Shown here one piece after another: positions 1-8,756 of a DNA stretch of 59,356 bases (the first letter of the stretch is position 1; the number at the start of each line of letters is the position of its first letter). The stretch comes from Streptomyces sp. NK08204 (GTDB taxonomy: Bacteria; Actinomycetota; Actinomycetes; Streptomycetales; Streptomycetaceae), in assembly GCF_020400585.1 (NCBI RefSeq), contig NZ_JAINVF010000035.1:1-59356 (forward strand). The letters are read 5' to 3'. The notes under the pieces were generated by a model, which made no database searches, was not told the origin of the DNA, and saw only the letters and a program-made list of their open reading frames with translations. A program made the position numbers and the translations under genes.

Positions 1-95
1 GTACAGGTACAGGGACGGGACAGGCACGGGAGAGGGACGGGAGAGGGACAGGGACAGGGGGACGGAGAGGGACGGGGGGACGGAGAGGGACAGGC
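1..95. repeat. Purine-rich degenerate GGGACR/GGGAGA repeat
   Basis: The first 95 bases are an imperfect array of short G-rich units (GGGACG, GGGACA, GGAGAG). No gene reads through it convincingly. It lies 80 bp before the mazG start and is probably intergenic slippage-prone DNA or the tail of the previous gene's 3' region. Confidence 0.6.
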
Positions 96-177
96 CACCG
101 GTCATACGGTCACGGGAATCGGTGGCCCCTGTGGACAACCAAGTCGCTCCCTCCGCGCCGTGGGTTACGTTCGGACC

Positions 178-1170
178 GTGAACGCAATCAGCCCCGAAGC
201 CCCCGGCCCCGACGCCGCCCCCGGCCGAGTCGTCCTGCTCACCACCAGCCACCGTGTCGCACCCGGCCTGCTGTCGTGGCCCGCCTGGCAGGCGCTGCGC
301 GCCGCGGACACCGTGCTGTGCGCGGACGGCGCGCATCCGCAGCTGCCGTATCTGCGCGAGGCCGGGATAGACGTGGCGGAGGCGTCCCCGACCGCGCAGG
401 AGCTGGTCGACGCCTGCGCCGGCGGGCGGACCGCGGTGGTCGTGGCCACCGGTGAGGGCGAGCCGGCCCTCACCGACGGCCTCGCCCGCCTCGCCGGCTC
501 CGGCCGTGTCCGGATGCCGGAGCTGGAGCTCCTGCCTGCCTCCTACGACCTGCCCGGCGCCCGCCTCCTCGACCTCGTGCAGGTCATGGACCGCATCCGC
601 GCCGAGTGCCCCTGGTCGTCTCGGCAGACCCACGAGGGCCTGGCGAAGTACGGCATCGAGGAGGCGTACGAACTGGTCGAGGCCATCGAGGCCGGCGACC
701 GCGACGAACTGCGGGAGGAGCTGGGTGACGTCCTGCTCCAGGTCGTCTTCCATTCCCGCATCGCCGAGGAGGACCCGGACGCGCCGTTCTCCGTCGACGA
801 CGTGGCCGGCGGCATCGTCGCCAAGCTGATCCACCGCCACCCGCACGTCTTCGGCGACGAGAAGGCGGAGACACCGGAGGACGTCAAGGAGCACTGGCTG
901 CGCACCAAGGCCGAGGAGAAGCGCCGCTCCTCCGTGACCGAGGGCGTCCCCCTCGGCCAGCCCGGCCTCGCCCTCGCCGCCAAGCTCGCCTCCCGCGTCC
1001 GCACGGCGGGCCTGGACGTGCCCCTGCCGAGCGGTGCGGGCATCGGCTACGAACTGCTGGAACTCGCGGTCCGCGCCGAGGCGGACGGCGTCGATCCGGA
1101 GGCTGCGCTGCGGGCGGCGGCCCGCGTGTACCGGGACGCGATACGGGCTGCTGAGGGCCTGCCTGCTTGA
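178..1170 (+). CDS. mazG: MazG family nucleoside triphosphate pyrophosphohydrolase
   Basis: Predicted to hydrolyse (d)NTPs to NMP and pyrophosphate in the cytosol, a house-cleaning and stress function. The protein has 330 residues. The N-terminal third is an actinobacterial extension (LLTTSHRVAPGLLSW). The MazG core follows, with the helical metal-binding pattern EEAYE and then EELGDVL, typical of all-alpha NTP pyrophosphatases, and a short C-terminal helical remnant (ARVYRDAIRAAEG). I chose the GTG at 178; the frame is also open to a GTG at 160. The next gene starts about 30 bp downstream. MazG identity is firm; the physiological substrate is not visible from sequence. Confidence 0.9.
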   Translation: MNAISPEAPGPDAAPGRVVLLTTSHRVAPGLLSWPAWQALRAADTVLCADGAHPQLPYLREAGIDVAEASPTAQELVDACAGGRTAVVVATGEGEPALTDGLARLAGSGRVRMPELELLPASYDLPGARLLDLVQVMDRIRAECPWSSRQTHEGLAKYGIEEAYELVEAIEAGDRDELREELGDVLLQVVFHSRIAEEDPDAPFSVDDVAGGIVAKLIHRHPHVFGDEKAETPEDVKEHWLRTKAEEKRRSSVTEGVPLGQPGLALAAKLASRVRTAGLDVPLPSGAGIGYELLELAVRAEADGVDPEAALRAAARVYRDAIRAAEGLPA

Positions 1171-1200
1171 TACCGTTGCTCCAACGGGCGGGTGCGAGGT

Positions 1201-3453
1201 GTGGGGGCCGGTGTGGCGACGGACTTGCTGGACCTGAGCAATGCGCTCCTGCGCGTGGCCGGCTACTCGGCGACCACATCGGTGCGGGTCAGGGAACTGC
1301 TGATGAGGTCCGGCGACGTCGACGCCGCAGCCCGCTGGCACAAGCTGGGGCCAGAGGCGAGGATCGCTCTCCTGGAGAAGCTGCGCACCGGCGACCGGGA
1401 GGCGTTCATCGAACTGGTGGCCATCGCGACCATGTCCCTCCCCCCGTCGACGCCACAGCCGCAGAACGTCGCCGGCGCGGCCGGCAGGGTCGAACACCTT
1501 GCCCGCACGAGTGACCACGTCGACTTCCGCGCCGGCACCTTCCAGGCCCCGGTCGTGGGAGTGCAGCACAACCACTACGGCGGCGTCGCCGCACCCGCGG
1601 AGTGGAGGCCGATCGACCAGGTGGGGCCGTTCGCGTTCGGCGTGCACCCGACCCGGCTGGTGCCGGGGCTGCCCGACGTGCCGCCGTACGTGACGCGTGA
1701 CCGCGACGAGGACCTGTGCGCACAGCTCGCCCGTCCCGGCCTCGTGCTGATCCTGGGCGAACCGTACGCGGGCAAGTCGTACACCGCGTGGCACGGCGTG
1801 CGCTTACGGGAGGACCACCGGCTGTACACGCCGTACCCGGGCGAAGACCTGCGCCCCCTGGTCGCCGCCCTGCGGGACGACCCCGGCATCTACGTCATCT
1901 GGCTGGACGAGCTGGCCGAGCACCTGGGGACGGGCGGGCTGAACCTGCGGCTGCTGGGGCGGCTCAACGAACTCGGGGCGGTCGTGCTCGCCACGATGAC
2001 CCCCAGCGAGTACTACCGGCGCCGCGCCGGGACCGCCTCCGGCGACCGGGTCGTCGCCGCGGCCCGCACGGTGGTGCTGGAGCGGGAGTGGAGCGAGTCC
2101 GAGCTGCAACGGCTGGCGGCGGACGACGACCCGCGCGCGTACCCGGCGTACATGTGGAGCGGCCGGGAGGGGGCGGCCTCCTACTTCGCGGTCGGGCACC
2201 TGCTGTTCGACGAGTGGCAGCGGGAGGGTACGCGGCAGGCTCACCCGCGCGGGCAACTGCTGGTCCGGGCGGCGGTCGACCTCGCCCGGTGCGGGGTCAC
2301 GGGGGCGGTGCCGGCCCATCTGATCAAGAGTGTCCACGAGCGGTACACAGGGGAGGAGACGGAGAAGGGGGAGTCCTTCGAGGACGCGTTCGCCTGGGCG
2401 ACGGCGCCGATGTTCGGGGTGTCGGGACTGCTCGTGGCGGGCGACGAGCGCGACACCTGGCGGGCGTACGGGGCACTGGTCGCCGAGGCGCTGGGATCGG
2501 GGGACCTGGAGCCGGTACCGGACGAGGTGTGGTGGACGCTGCTGGACGCGGCAGCGCTGGGGGAGCCGCTGGACCGCGAGGCGGTTCTCGGCGCGGCCCA
2601 CGCGGCGCTGCGTTCGCGGATCGAGGCCGGGGACGTGGAGGCGACATTCAGCCTCGCGGTCCGCACCGAGGGCGACGAAGGCGTGTCCTTGCTGCGCCGA
2701 GCGGCCGACGCGGGACACGGCCCGGCGGCGGCGGACGTGGCGGAGATCCTGCTGGAGGAAGGCAAGGAGCAGGAGGCGCTCCCTTATCTGGAGATCGCCG
2801 CCGAGAGCGGGGACTCCTGGGCCGTACTGCACCTCGCGCGGATGCACCGCAGCCAGGCCGAGCGCTGGCTGCGGGCGGCCGCGGAGGCGGGAAACGGGGC
2901 GGCGGCGCATGAGCTGGGCGACATGGTGGTGGGGTCGGGACGCGAGGACGAGGCGTTCCACTGGTACCTGAAGGCCGTGGCTGCGGGGCACCACCAGGTC
3001 GCGGGGAGCCTCGGCGTCCTGCTGAGCAACTGGGCCGTACCGGAGGCGGAGAAGTGGCTTCGCTACGGGATGGAATGGGGTGACGTGCGCGCCGCCAACA
3101 GTCTCGGCGTCTTCCTCAGCAACGTGAAGCACGACGACGAGGCCGAGACCGAGCCCGTCTTCCGCCAGGCGGCGGAGGGCGGCAACCCGTCCGCGGCGGT
3201 CAACCTCGGCCTGGAACTGGAGGATCTGGGCCGGGAGGAGGAGGCGCTGACCTGGTACCGCAAGGGTCATGAGCGAGGTGCCGCGTACGCCGAGCTGCGC
3301 ATAGCCGAGCTGCTGATGAAAGAGGGCAAGAACGAGGAGGCCGCGGACTGGTTCCGTAGGGCGGCTGCCGTAGACCCGCAAGGCATCCCCGAATCCTTCC
3401 CCCCGCCACCCGGCCGCGCCCACGCCCCCGAGCCGGATACCGTCAAGGAGTGA
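1201..3453 (+). CDS. P-loop NTPase with Sel1/TPR repeats (STAND-like, accessory)
   Basis: About 750 residues of unknown function. Visible layout: an alpha-helical N-terminal segment (1-100); a linker ending in PVVGVQHNHYGG, resembling the linkers in front of actinobacterial STAND NTPases; a Walker A motif GEPYAGKS (186-193); a Walker B strand VIWLDE with D236/E237; a possible sensor strand VVLATMTPSEYYR; and from about residue 500 six or more Sel1/TPR-type helical repeats rich in AAE.G...A. Codon 202 (1804-1806) is TTA, the codon read by bldA tRNA. GTGs at 1192 and 1213 are alternative starts. The stop overlaps the start of the P450 gene by 4 bp. By architecture it could be a signalling or phage-conflict ATPase with a repeat sensor; I see no recognisable nuclease or other effector domain. 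Confidence 0.7.
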   Translation: MGAGVATDLLDLSNALLRVAGYSATTSVRVRELLMRSGDVDAAARWHKLGPEARIALLEKLRTGDREAFIELVAIATMSLPPSTPQPQNVAGAAGRVEHLARTSDHVDFRAGTFQAPVVGVQHNHYGGVAAPAEWRPIDQVGPFAFGVHPTRLVPGLPDVPPYVTRDRDEDLCAQLARPGLVLILGEPYAGKSYTAWHGVRLREDHRLYTPYPGEDLRPLVAALRDDPGIYVIWLDELAEHLGTGGLNLRLLGRLNELGAVVLATMTPSEYYRRRAGTASGDRVVAAARTVVLEREWSESELQRLAADDDPRAYPAYMWSGREGAASYFAVGHLLFDEWQREGTRQAHPRGQLLVRAAVDLARCGVTGAVPAHLIKSVHERYTGEETEKGESFEDAFAWATAPMFGVSGLLVAGDERDTWRAYGALVAEALGSGDLEPVPDEVWWTLLDAAALGEPLDREAVLGAAHAALRSRIEAGDVEATFSLAVRTEGDEGVSLLRRAADAGHGPAAADVAEILLEEGKEQEALPYLEIAAESGDSWAVLHLARMHRSQAERWLRAAAEAGNGAAAHELGDMVVGSGREDEAFHWYLKAVAAGHHQVAGSLGVLLSNWAVPEAEKWLRYGMEWGDVRAANSLGVFLSNVKHDDEAETEPVFRQAAEGGNPSAAVNLGLELEDLGREEEALTWYRKGHERGAAYAELRIAELLMKEGKNEEAADWFRRAAAVDPQGIPESFPPPPGRAHAPEPDTVKE
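1804..1806 (+). promoter_or_regulatory. In-frame TTA (Leu) codon
   Basis: Leu codon TTA in the NTPase-Sel1 gene (context V-R-L-R-E). Translation past it requires the tRNA-Leu(UAA) encoded at 18018-18101. I found no other in-frame TTA in the genes of this window. Confidence 0.85.
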
Positions 3454-4763
3454 CCGACCAGCCCGACCCACGCCACGAACCCGGCGCTCCCACCCCCGCC
3501 CCTGAACTCTTCACCTGGGAGTTCGCCGCCGATCCGTACCCGGCCTACGCCTGGCTGCGGGAGCATGCCCCCGTGCACCGGACGAGGCTGCCCAGCGGGG
3601 TGGAGGCATGGCTGGTGACCCGGTACGCCGATGCCCGGCAGGCGCTCGCCGACCAGCGGCTGAGCAAGAACCCGGCGCATCACGACGAGCCCGCGCACGC
3701 CAAGGGCAAGACCGGCATCCCCGGTGAGCGCAAGGCCGAGCTGATGACGCATCTGCTGAACATCGACCCGCCGGACCACACCCGGCTGCGCCGGCTCGTC
3801 AGCAAGGCGTTCACGCCGCGCCGGGTCGCCGAGTTCGCGCCCCGGGTGCAGGAACTCACCGACCAGCTCATCGACCGGTTCGCGGCGCAGGGCTGCGCCG
3901 ACCTCATCCACGACTTCGCCTTCCCGCTCCCCATCTACGCCATCTGCGACATGCTCGGCGTCCCGCGAGAGGACCAGGACGACTTCCGGGACTGGGCGGG
4001 CATGATGATCCGGCACGGGGGAGGGCCCCGGGGCGGTGTCGCCCGGTCGGTGAAGAAGATGCGGGGCTATCTCGCCGAGCTGATCCATCGGAAACGGGCC
4101 GCGCTGCCCGCCGAGCCCACCCCCGGCGAGGACCTGATCTCGGGCCTGATCCGCGCCTCCGACCATGGCGAGCACCTCACCGAGAACGAGGCTGCCGCCA
4201 TGGCCTTCATCCTGCTCTTCGCCGGTTTCGAGACGACCGTCAACCTCATCGGCAACGGCACCTACGCCCTGCTCACCCACCCAGGACAGCGGCAGCGGTT
4301 CCAGCAGTCCCTCGCCGCCGGGGAACGGGACCTGCTGGAGACGGGCGTGGAGGAACTGCTCCGCTACGACGGCCCGGTGGAACTGGCCACCTGGCGGTTC
4401 GCCACCCGGCCGCTCACCATCGGCGGACAGGACATCGCCGCCGGGGACCCGGTGCTCGTCGTGCTCGCCGCCGCCGACCGGGACCCGGAGCGGTTCGCCG
4501 ACCCCGACCGGCTGGACCTGTCCCGCCGGGACAACCAGCACCTCGGATACGGCCACGGCATCCACTACTGCCTCGGCGCACCGCTCGCCCGCCTGGAGGG
4601 CCAGACCGCGCTCGCCACCCTGTTCACCCGCCTTGCCGACCTGCGGCTCGCCGTGGATCCGGCTGAGCTGCGCTGGCGCGGCGGGCTCATCATGCGCGGA
4701 CTGCGCACCCTGCCGGTCCAGTTCAGCCCCGTCCCTGACAGAGCCCATGACAGCACCGTGTGA
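3450..4763 (+). CDS. Cytochrome P450 (CYP107 family, probably CYP107U1-like)
   Basis: A 437-residue soluble bacterial class I P450 that needs ferredoxin and reductase, neither encoded nearby. It has the I-helix oxygen-activation motif FAGFETT, the K-helix ExxR (ELLR) and the heme-binding loop YGHGIHYCLGAPLAR with the axial Cys; Tyr replaces the usual Phe at the start of the loop. The GTG start overlaps the stop of the NTPase gene (GTGA), suggesting translational coupling. Placement just upstream of the two rpf genes and eno matches the CYP107U1 locus of S. coelicolor as I remember it. The substrate is unknown from sequence. Confidence 0.88.
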   Translation: MTDQPDPRHEPGAPTPAPELFTWEFAADPYPAYAWLREHAPVHRTRLPSGVEAWLVTRYADARQALADQRLSKNPAHHDEPAHAKGKTGIPGERKAELMTHLLNIDPPDHTRLRRLVSKAFTPRRVAEFAPRVQELTDQLIDRFAAQGCADLIHDFAFPLPIYAICDMLGVPREDQDDFRDWAGMMIRHGGGPRGGVARSVKKMRGYLAELIHRKRAALPAEPTPGEDLISGLIRASDHGEHLTENEAAAMAFILLFAGFETTVNLIGNGTYALLTHPGQRQRFQQSLAAGERDLLETGVEELLRYDGPVELATWRFATRPLTIGGQDIAAGDPVLVVLAAADRDPERFADPDRLDLSRRDNQHLGYGHGIHYCLGAPLARLEGQTALATLFTRLADLRLAVDPAELRWRGGLIMRGLRTLPVQFSPVPDRAHDSTV

Positions 4764-4807
4764 ACGAACCGGTACGACAAGCAATCTGACGGATCATCAA
4801 CTATGTG

Positions 4808-4881
4808 ATCTGCGCGTGATCTGCGCGGCATGAACTTGTGATGAGTGATCGTATGCGGATACGTTCACCCCTCAGTGTGGC
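4808..4881 (+). promoter_or_regulatory. rpfC upstream region with direct repeat
   Basis: Contains two adjacent copies of GATCTGCGCG (4808-4817 and about 4819-4828), followed by a possible promoter: TTGTGA-like -35 near 4836 and a TACGTT-like -10 about 17-18 bp later. Weakly supported. Confidence 0.3.
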
Positions 4882-4932
4882 GCCCAGCAACACCTGCCAC
4901 GCCGGTCCTGCTGTCGCACGAAAGGCTTCCGC

Positions 4933-6048
4933 ATGCTCTCCGGGAACGGTCGTCACCGACGCCCCCGTCAAGCTCCGGCCCTCCTCGTCGCGGCCGGAGT
5001 GACCGGCTCCGCCATCGCCATCCCCCTCCTCGGCGCGGCGAGCGCCAACGCGGCCGACGGCACCACGTGGGACAAGGTGGCCGAGTGCGAGAGCGGCGGC
5101 TCCTGGAGTGCGGACCCCGGCAGCGGGTACTACGGCGGCCTGCAGATCTCCCAGGACGACTGGGAGAAGTACGGCGGCAAGCAGTACGCCTCCAGCGCCG
5201 ACCAGGCCAGCCGCTCGCAGCAGATCGCCGTCGCCGAGAAGATCCTCGCCGACCAGGGCACCACCCCCTGGGCCACCTGCGCGAGGCTCTCCGGGCTGAC
5301 CGCCGAATCCGGCTCCGTGCACGTCGACACCGGCGTCGGAAACCCGTCCTCGGGTTCGGGCGCGGGCTCGCACGGCTCCGGTGCCTCCTCCGGATCCAAG
5401 GGCTCGTCCGACTCCACCGGCACTTCCGGCTCGTCCGGCCTGTCGGATTCATCGCCTTCGTCACCTTCATCGCCTTCTTCCTCGACATCCTCCTCCCCTT
5501 CGTCTCCCTCGTCCCCGTCACCTTCGTCGCCTTCGTCCGACTCCTCCTCGGGTTCGGCCGCCACGCCGTCCCCCGGCGCGAGCACGGATGCCGACTCCAC
5601 GGGTTCCGGCAAGGGGATGGAAACCCCCAAGCCGGACAAGTCCGCATCATCTGACGCCCAAAACCCCCACGAAAGCGGCAGTGGCGACAGTTCGGCCACG
5701 ACTGCCCCGGAAATCGACGACTCAGACAATTCCCGGCAGAACGGCGGTGTCTGGAACCTCGTCGACACCGGCTCACTGGGCGGTGGGGGGCGTCACCGCG
5801 GGGTCGGCGCGGACGAAAGCGTGACAAACGGTCAGAATGCCGCAGCGTCAGGACGTCACGCATCCCGCGCCGCGGGCAGCTACGAGGTCCGCAAGGGTGA
5901 CTCCCTCAGCTCCATCGCCGACTCCCTCGACGTCGACGGCGGGTGGCACGCGCTCTACGACCACAACAAGAAGGTCATCGGCGCCGACCCGGACCACATC
6001 ACTGCCGGTCAGACCCTGCAAGTCGGTGCGGAAACGGGGCAGAAGTAA
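4933..6048 (+). CDS. rpfC: Resuscitation-promoting factor with LysM, long Ser-rich linker
   Basis: Secreted muralytic enzyme of 371 residues. A Sec signal peptide with an RHRRPR basic start and an Ala-rich core ends near ASANA. The Rpf lysozyme-like domain follows (about 40-120) with the catalytic Glu in WDKVAECESGGSW. A roughly 190-residue linker contains a Ser/Pro-rich low-complexity stretch, and a C-terminal LysM peptidoglycan-binding domain starts YEVRKGDSLSSIAD. The order and long linker match S. coelicolor RpfC, which sits next to rpfA. It cleaves the glycan backbone during spore germination and vegetative growth (family knowledge). Confidence 0.9.
   Translation: MLSGNGRHRRPRQAPALLVAAGVTGSAIAIPLLGAASANAADGTTWDKVAECESGGSWSADPGSGYYGGLQISQDDWEKYGGKQYASSADQASRSQQIAVAEKILADQGTTPWATCARLSGLTAESGSVHVDTGVGNPSSGSGAGSHGSGASSGSKGSSDSTGTSGSSGLSDSSPSSPSSPSSSTSSSPSSPSSPSPSSPSSDSSSGSAATPSPGASTDADSTGSGKGMETPKPDKSASSDAQNPHESGSGDSSATTAPEIDDSDNSRQNGGVWNLVDTGSLGGGGRHRGVGADESVTNGQNAAASGRHASRAAGSYEVRKGDSLSSIADSLDVDGGWHALYDHNKKVIGADPDHITAGQTLQVGAETGQK
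5450..5560 (+). repeat. TCC/TCG/CCT-type low-complexity repeat coding the RpfC Ser-Pro linker
   Basis: Irregular repeats of Ser and Pro codons (SPSSPSS pattern) inside rpfC. They are prone to replication slippage and give a flexible extracellular linker. Confidence 0.7.
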
Positions 6049-6170
6049 CGGGAGTTGGCGCCCCACTTGATAACCTAATGTCCGGTTTGGTGAAAGTGTG
6101 GGATGGGTCTCAGAAGCCCTGATCGTCTTTGAAATTCCGCCGACCGCGTGTCTACGGTCAGGACCGCTCG
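6049..6170 (+). promoter_or_regulatory. rpfC-rpfA intergenic region, probable rpfA promoter and leader start
   Basis: This stretch between the rpfC stop and the riboswitch core has no gene. It should hold the rpfA promoter, but I cannot assign -35/-10 boxes with confidence. Confidence 0.35.
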
Positions 6171-6393
6171 TCACCACGAGCCCCGGCACTCGCAACGCCG
6201 AATCCTGCCAGCGGTTGCCCGGGAACAGTCGTCGCGTCATGCGCCGTAGGCAGGAGCGGGGGACCCAAGGTAAGCGCCCCGACCGTCAGTCGAGTCGGTC
6301 GTGGGCTCGGGGTGAAGCCGTGTCCCGGAAAGGGGCACGGCCGGGCAACTCAACCGGCCCGAACCCGACAGCTCACCTCGCAGGCGTCGGTGA
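6171..6393 (+). promoter_or_regulatory. c-di-AMP riboswitch (ydaO/yuaA class) upstream of rpfA
   Basis: The 5' leader of rpfA holds the conserved ydaO blocks: CGCCGAATCCTGCC, then GGCAGGAGCGGGGGACCCA, a GGGGTGAAGCCG block, and AACCCGACAGCTCACCTCGC followed by AGGCGTCGG. A closing stem can be drawn between TCACCACG (6171-6178) and CGTCGGTGA (6385-6393). The 3' strand of that stem runs into the GAGGGG ribosome-binding site of rpfA. Published work on S. coelicolor rpfA describes a c-di-AMP riboswitch that lowers expression when ligand is bound. Confidence 0.92.
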
Positions 6394-6405
6394 GGGGAAC
6401 GATCC

Positions 6406-7098
6406 ATGCTGTTCACCGGTAAGGGCAAGCACCGTCGTCCGTTCAAAGCCACCCGCGCTCTCGCGCTCGCCGGAGTCGCCGGTGCCGCTGTCGCCGCCCC
6501 GCTGATGGCGGCCGGCCACGCCTCCGCCGCCACCGCCGCCGAGTGGGACGCCGTCGCCCAGTGCGAGTCCGGTGGCAACTGGTCCATCAACACCGGCAAC
6601 GGCTTCTACGGTGGACTGCAGTTCTCCGCCTCCACCTGGGCTGCCTACGGCGGCACCGCCTACGCCGCGCAGGCCAACCAGGCCACCAAGGCGCAGCAGA
6701 TCGCCATCGCCGAGAAGGTCCTCGCCGCCCAGGGCAAGGGCGCCTGGCCGGTCTGTGGCACGCGCCTGTCGAACACCCCGTACAACGGCTCCGCCCCGGC
6801 GACCACCTCGTCGAAGGCCGCCGCCACCCGCTCCACCGGCCAGGCCGCCTCCCGCTCCGCCGAGCGCAAGGCCCCCGCCGCGAGCAAGAGCACGAGCAAG
6901 GCCACCGTCACCACCCCGGCCGGCAAGAAGGTCAAGAAGGGTGACGGCGAGTACAAGGTCGTCAAGGGTGACACCCTCAGCACCATCGCCGAGAAGCACG
7001 GCGTCAAGGGCGGCTGGAAGAAGCTGTTCGAGCTGAACAAGGACATCGTCAAGAACGCCGACCTGATCTACCCGGGCCAGCAGCTGCACCTCAAGTAA
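6406..7098 (+). CDS. rpfA: Resuscitation-promoting factor RpfA (Rpf + LysM)
   Basis: Secreted peptidoglycan hydrolase of 230 residues. A signal peptide ends near GHASAA. The Rpf domain covers about 38-115 (EWDAVAQCESGGNW with the catalytic Glu, and a GTAYAAQANQ segment typical of the fold). A short Ala/Lys/Ser linker follows, then a C-terminal LysM (YKVVKGDTLSTIAEKHG). GAGGGG sits 8 bases before the ATG. It is the shorter paralogue of the preceding rpfC gene. The c-di-AMP riboswitch in its leader and the terminator behind it make it a single-gene unit. Confidence 0.95.
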   Translation: MLFTGKGKHRRPFKATRALALAGVAGAAVAAPLMAAGHASAATAAEWDAVAQCESGGNWSINTGNGFYGGLQFSASTWAAYGGTAYAAQANQATKAQQIAIAEKVLAAQGKGAWPVCGTRLSNTPYNGSAPATTSSKAAATRSTGQAASRSAERKAPAASKSTSKATVTTPAGKKVKKGDGEYKVVKGDTLSTIAEKHGVKGGWKKLFELNKDIVKNADLIYPGQQLHLK

Positions 7099-7115
7099 AG
7101 CGCGGCCCGCAGTCC

Positions 7116-7162
7116 CCCCGCCCCGGTGCGTGTTCCCCCGTACGCGCCGGGGCGGGGTTTTT
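7116..7162 (+). terminator. Rho-independent terminator of rpfA
   Basis: An 11-bp GC stem (CCCCGCCCCGG paired with CCGGGGCGGGG) with an inner GTGCG/CGTAC extension, followed directly by TTTTT. Confidence 0.9.
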
Positions 7163-7386
7163 GTCTGTCCGGCCGTCCCGCCACCCCGGCGCTTTCCCCG
7201 CTCTTCATTCGGGAATCATCCCGGACCCCCTTTGTTCCGGGCGTGAACAATGGGTACGGTTTGCCTGTCCACGGGACGGTCGGTCGGTGGCCGACGCTCC
7301 CTGGACGGTTAGGCTCTAGTCGCAAGGCACCGCCACAAGGCACACGCCCCGCACTTCCAGCGTCACATCCCAAGAAGGAGATGCTC

Positions 7387-8688
7387 GTGCCGTCCATCGA
7401 CGTCGTCGTAGCCCGGGAAATCCTGGACTCCCGAGGCAACCCCACGGTCGAGGTCGAGGTCGGCCTCGACGACGGCAGCACGGGTCGTGCCGCCGTCCCG
7501 TCCGGCGCCTCCACCGGCGCCTTCGAGGCCGTCGAGCTGCGTGACGGCGACCCCAACCGCTACCAGGGCAAGGGTGTCGAGAAGGCCGTCCTCGCCGTCA
7601 TCGAGCAGATCGGCCCGGAGCTGGTCGGCTACGACGCCACCGAGCAGCGCCTGATCGACCAGGCCATGTTCGACCTGGACGCCACCGACAACAAGGGCTC
7701 CCTCGGCGCCAACGCCATCCTCGGCGTCTCCCTGGCCGTGGCCCACGCCGCCTCCGAGGCCAGCGACCTGCCGCTCTTCCGCTACCTGGGCGGCCCGAAC
7801 GCGCACCTGCTGCCGGTGCCGATGATGAACATCCTGAACGGCGGCTCGCACGCCGACTCCAACGTGGACATCCAGGAGTTCATGATCGCCCCGATCGGCG
7901 CGGAGTCCTTCTCCGAGGCCCTGCGCTGGGGCGCCGAGGTCTACCACACGCTGAAGAAGGTCCTGAAGACCAAGGGCCTGTCCACCGGCCTCGGCGACGA
8001 GGGCGGCTTCGCCCCGAACCTGCCCTCCAACCGTGAGGCCCTCGACCTCATCGTGGAGGCCATCAAGCAGGCCGGCTACATCCCCGGTGAGCAGATCGCG
8101 CTCGCGCTCGACGTCGCCGCGTCCGAGTTCTACAAGGACGGCAAGTACCTCTTCGAGGGCAAGGAGCGCTCCGCCGCCGAGATGACGGAGTACTACGAGG
8201 AGCTGGTGGCGGCCTACCCGCTGGTCTCCATCGAGGACCCGCTGTTCGAGGACGACTGGGCCGGCTGGAAGGTCATCACCGACAAGCTCGGCGACAAGGT
8301 CCAGCTGGTCGGCGACGACCTGTTCGTCACCAACCCCGAGCGCCTCGCCCGCGGTATCGAGGAGGGCACCGCCAACGCCCTGCTGGTCAAGGTGAACCAG
8401 ATCGGTTCGCTGACCGAGACGCTCGACGCCGTCGAGCTGGCCCAGCGCAACGGCTACAAGTGCATGATGTCCCACCGCTCCGGCGAGACCGAGGACGTCA
8501 CCATCGCCGACCTGGCCGTCGCCACCAACTGCGGCCAGATCAAGACCGGTGCCCCGGCCCGCTCCGACCGCGTCGCCAAGTACAACCAGCTGCTGCGCAT
8601 CGAGGAGATCCTCGACGACGCCGCGGTGTACGCCGGCCGCAGCGCGTTCCCGCGCTTCAAGGGGAGCGCGGAGATCTCCAAGGGCTGA
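7387..8688 (+). CDS. eno: Enolase (phosphopyruvate hydratase)
   Basis: Glycolytic conversion of 2-phosphoglycerate to phosphoenolpyruvate; cytosolic Mg-dependent enzyme of 433 residues, full length. Family motifs are all present: SGASTGAFEAVELRDGD, the MMNILNGGSHADSN loop, the metal/catalytic segment LALDVAASEF, SIEDPLFEDDW, GDDLFVTN, LVKVNQIGS and the MMSHRSGET signature. I chose GTG 7387 because AAGGAG lies 6 bases before it; the in-frame ATG at 7381 abuts the Shine-Dalgarno directly. The frame is open upstream to 7126, but the enolase N-terminus begins PSIDVVVAREILDSRG. Confidence 0.98.
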   Translation: MPSIDVVVAREILDSRGNPTVEVEVGLDDGSTGRAAVPSGASTGAFEAVELRDGDPNRYQGKGVEKAVLAVIEQIGPELVGYDATEQRLIDQAMFDLDATDNKGSLGANAILGVSLAVAHAASEASDLPLFRYLGGPNAHLLPVPMMNILNGGSHADSNVDIQEFMIAPIGAESFSEALRWGAEVYHTLKKVLKTKGLSTGLGDEGGFAPNLPSNREALDLIVEAIKQAGYIPGEQIALALDVAASEFYKDGKYLFEGKERSAAEMTEYYEELVAAYPLVSIEDPLFEDDWAGWKVITDKLGDKVQLVGDDLFVTNPERLARGIEEGTANALLVKVNQIGSLTETLDAVELAQRNGYKCMMSHRSGETEDVTIADLAVATNCGQIKTGAPARSDRVAKYNQLLRIEEILDDAAVYAGRSAFPRFKGSAEISKG

Positions 8689-8756
8689 CCCGACCCGGGG
8701 TGAGCCTTAGCCAGTCGTACGTACGTCCCCGTACTCGGTCCCGTACCGTGTCCGGG

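Noticed and set aside
1804..3471. Long minus-strand open frame (555 codons)
   Set aside because: It is the antisense shadow of the NTPase-Sel1 gene: Arg/Gly/Val-rich, no domain, no ribosome-binding site.
7126..7386. N-terminal extension of enolase from the open frame
   Set aside because: It would translate the rpfA terminator and lacks enolase similarity; the Shine-Dalgarno supports GTG 7387.
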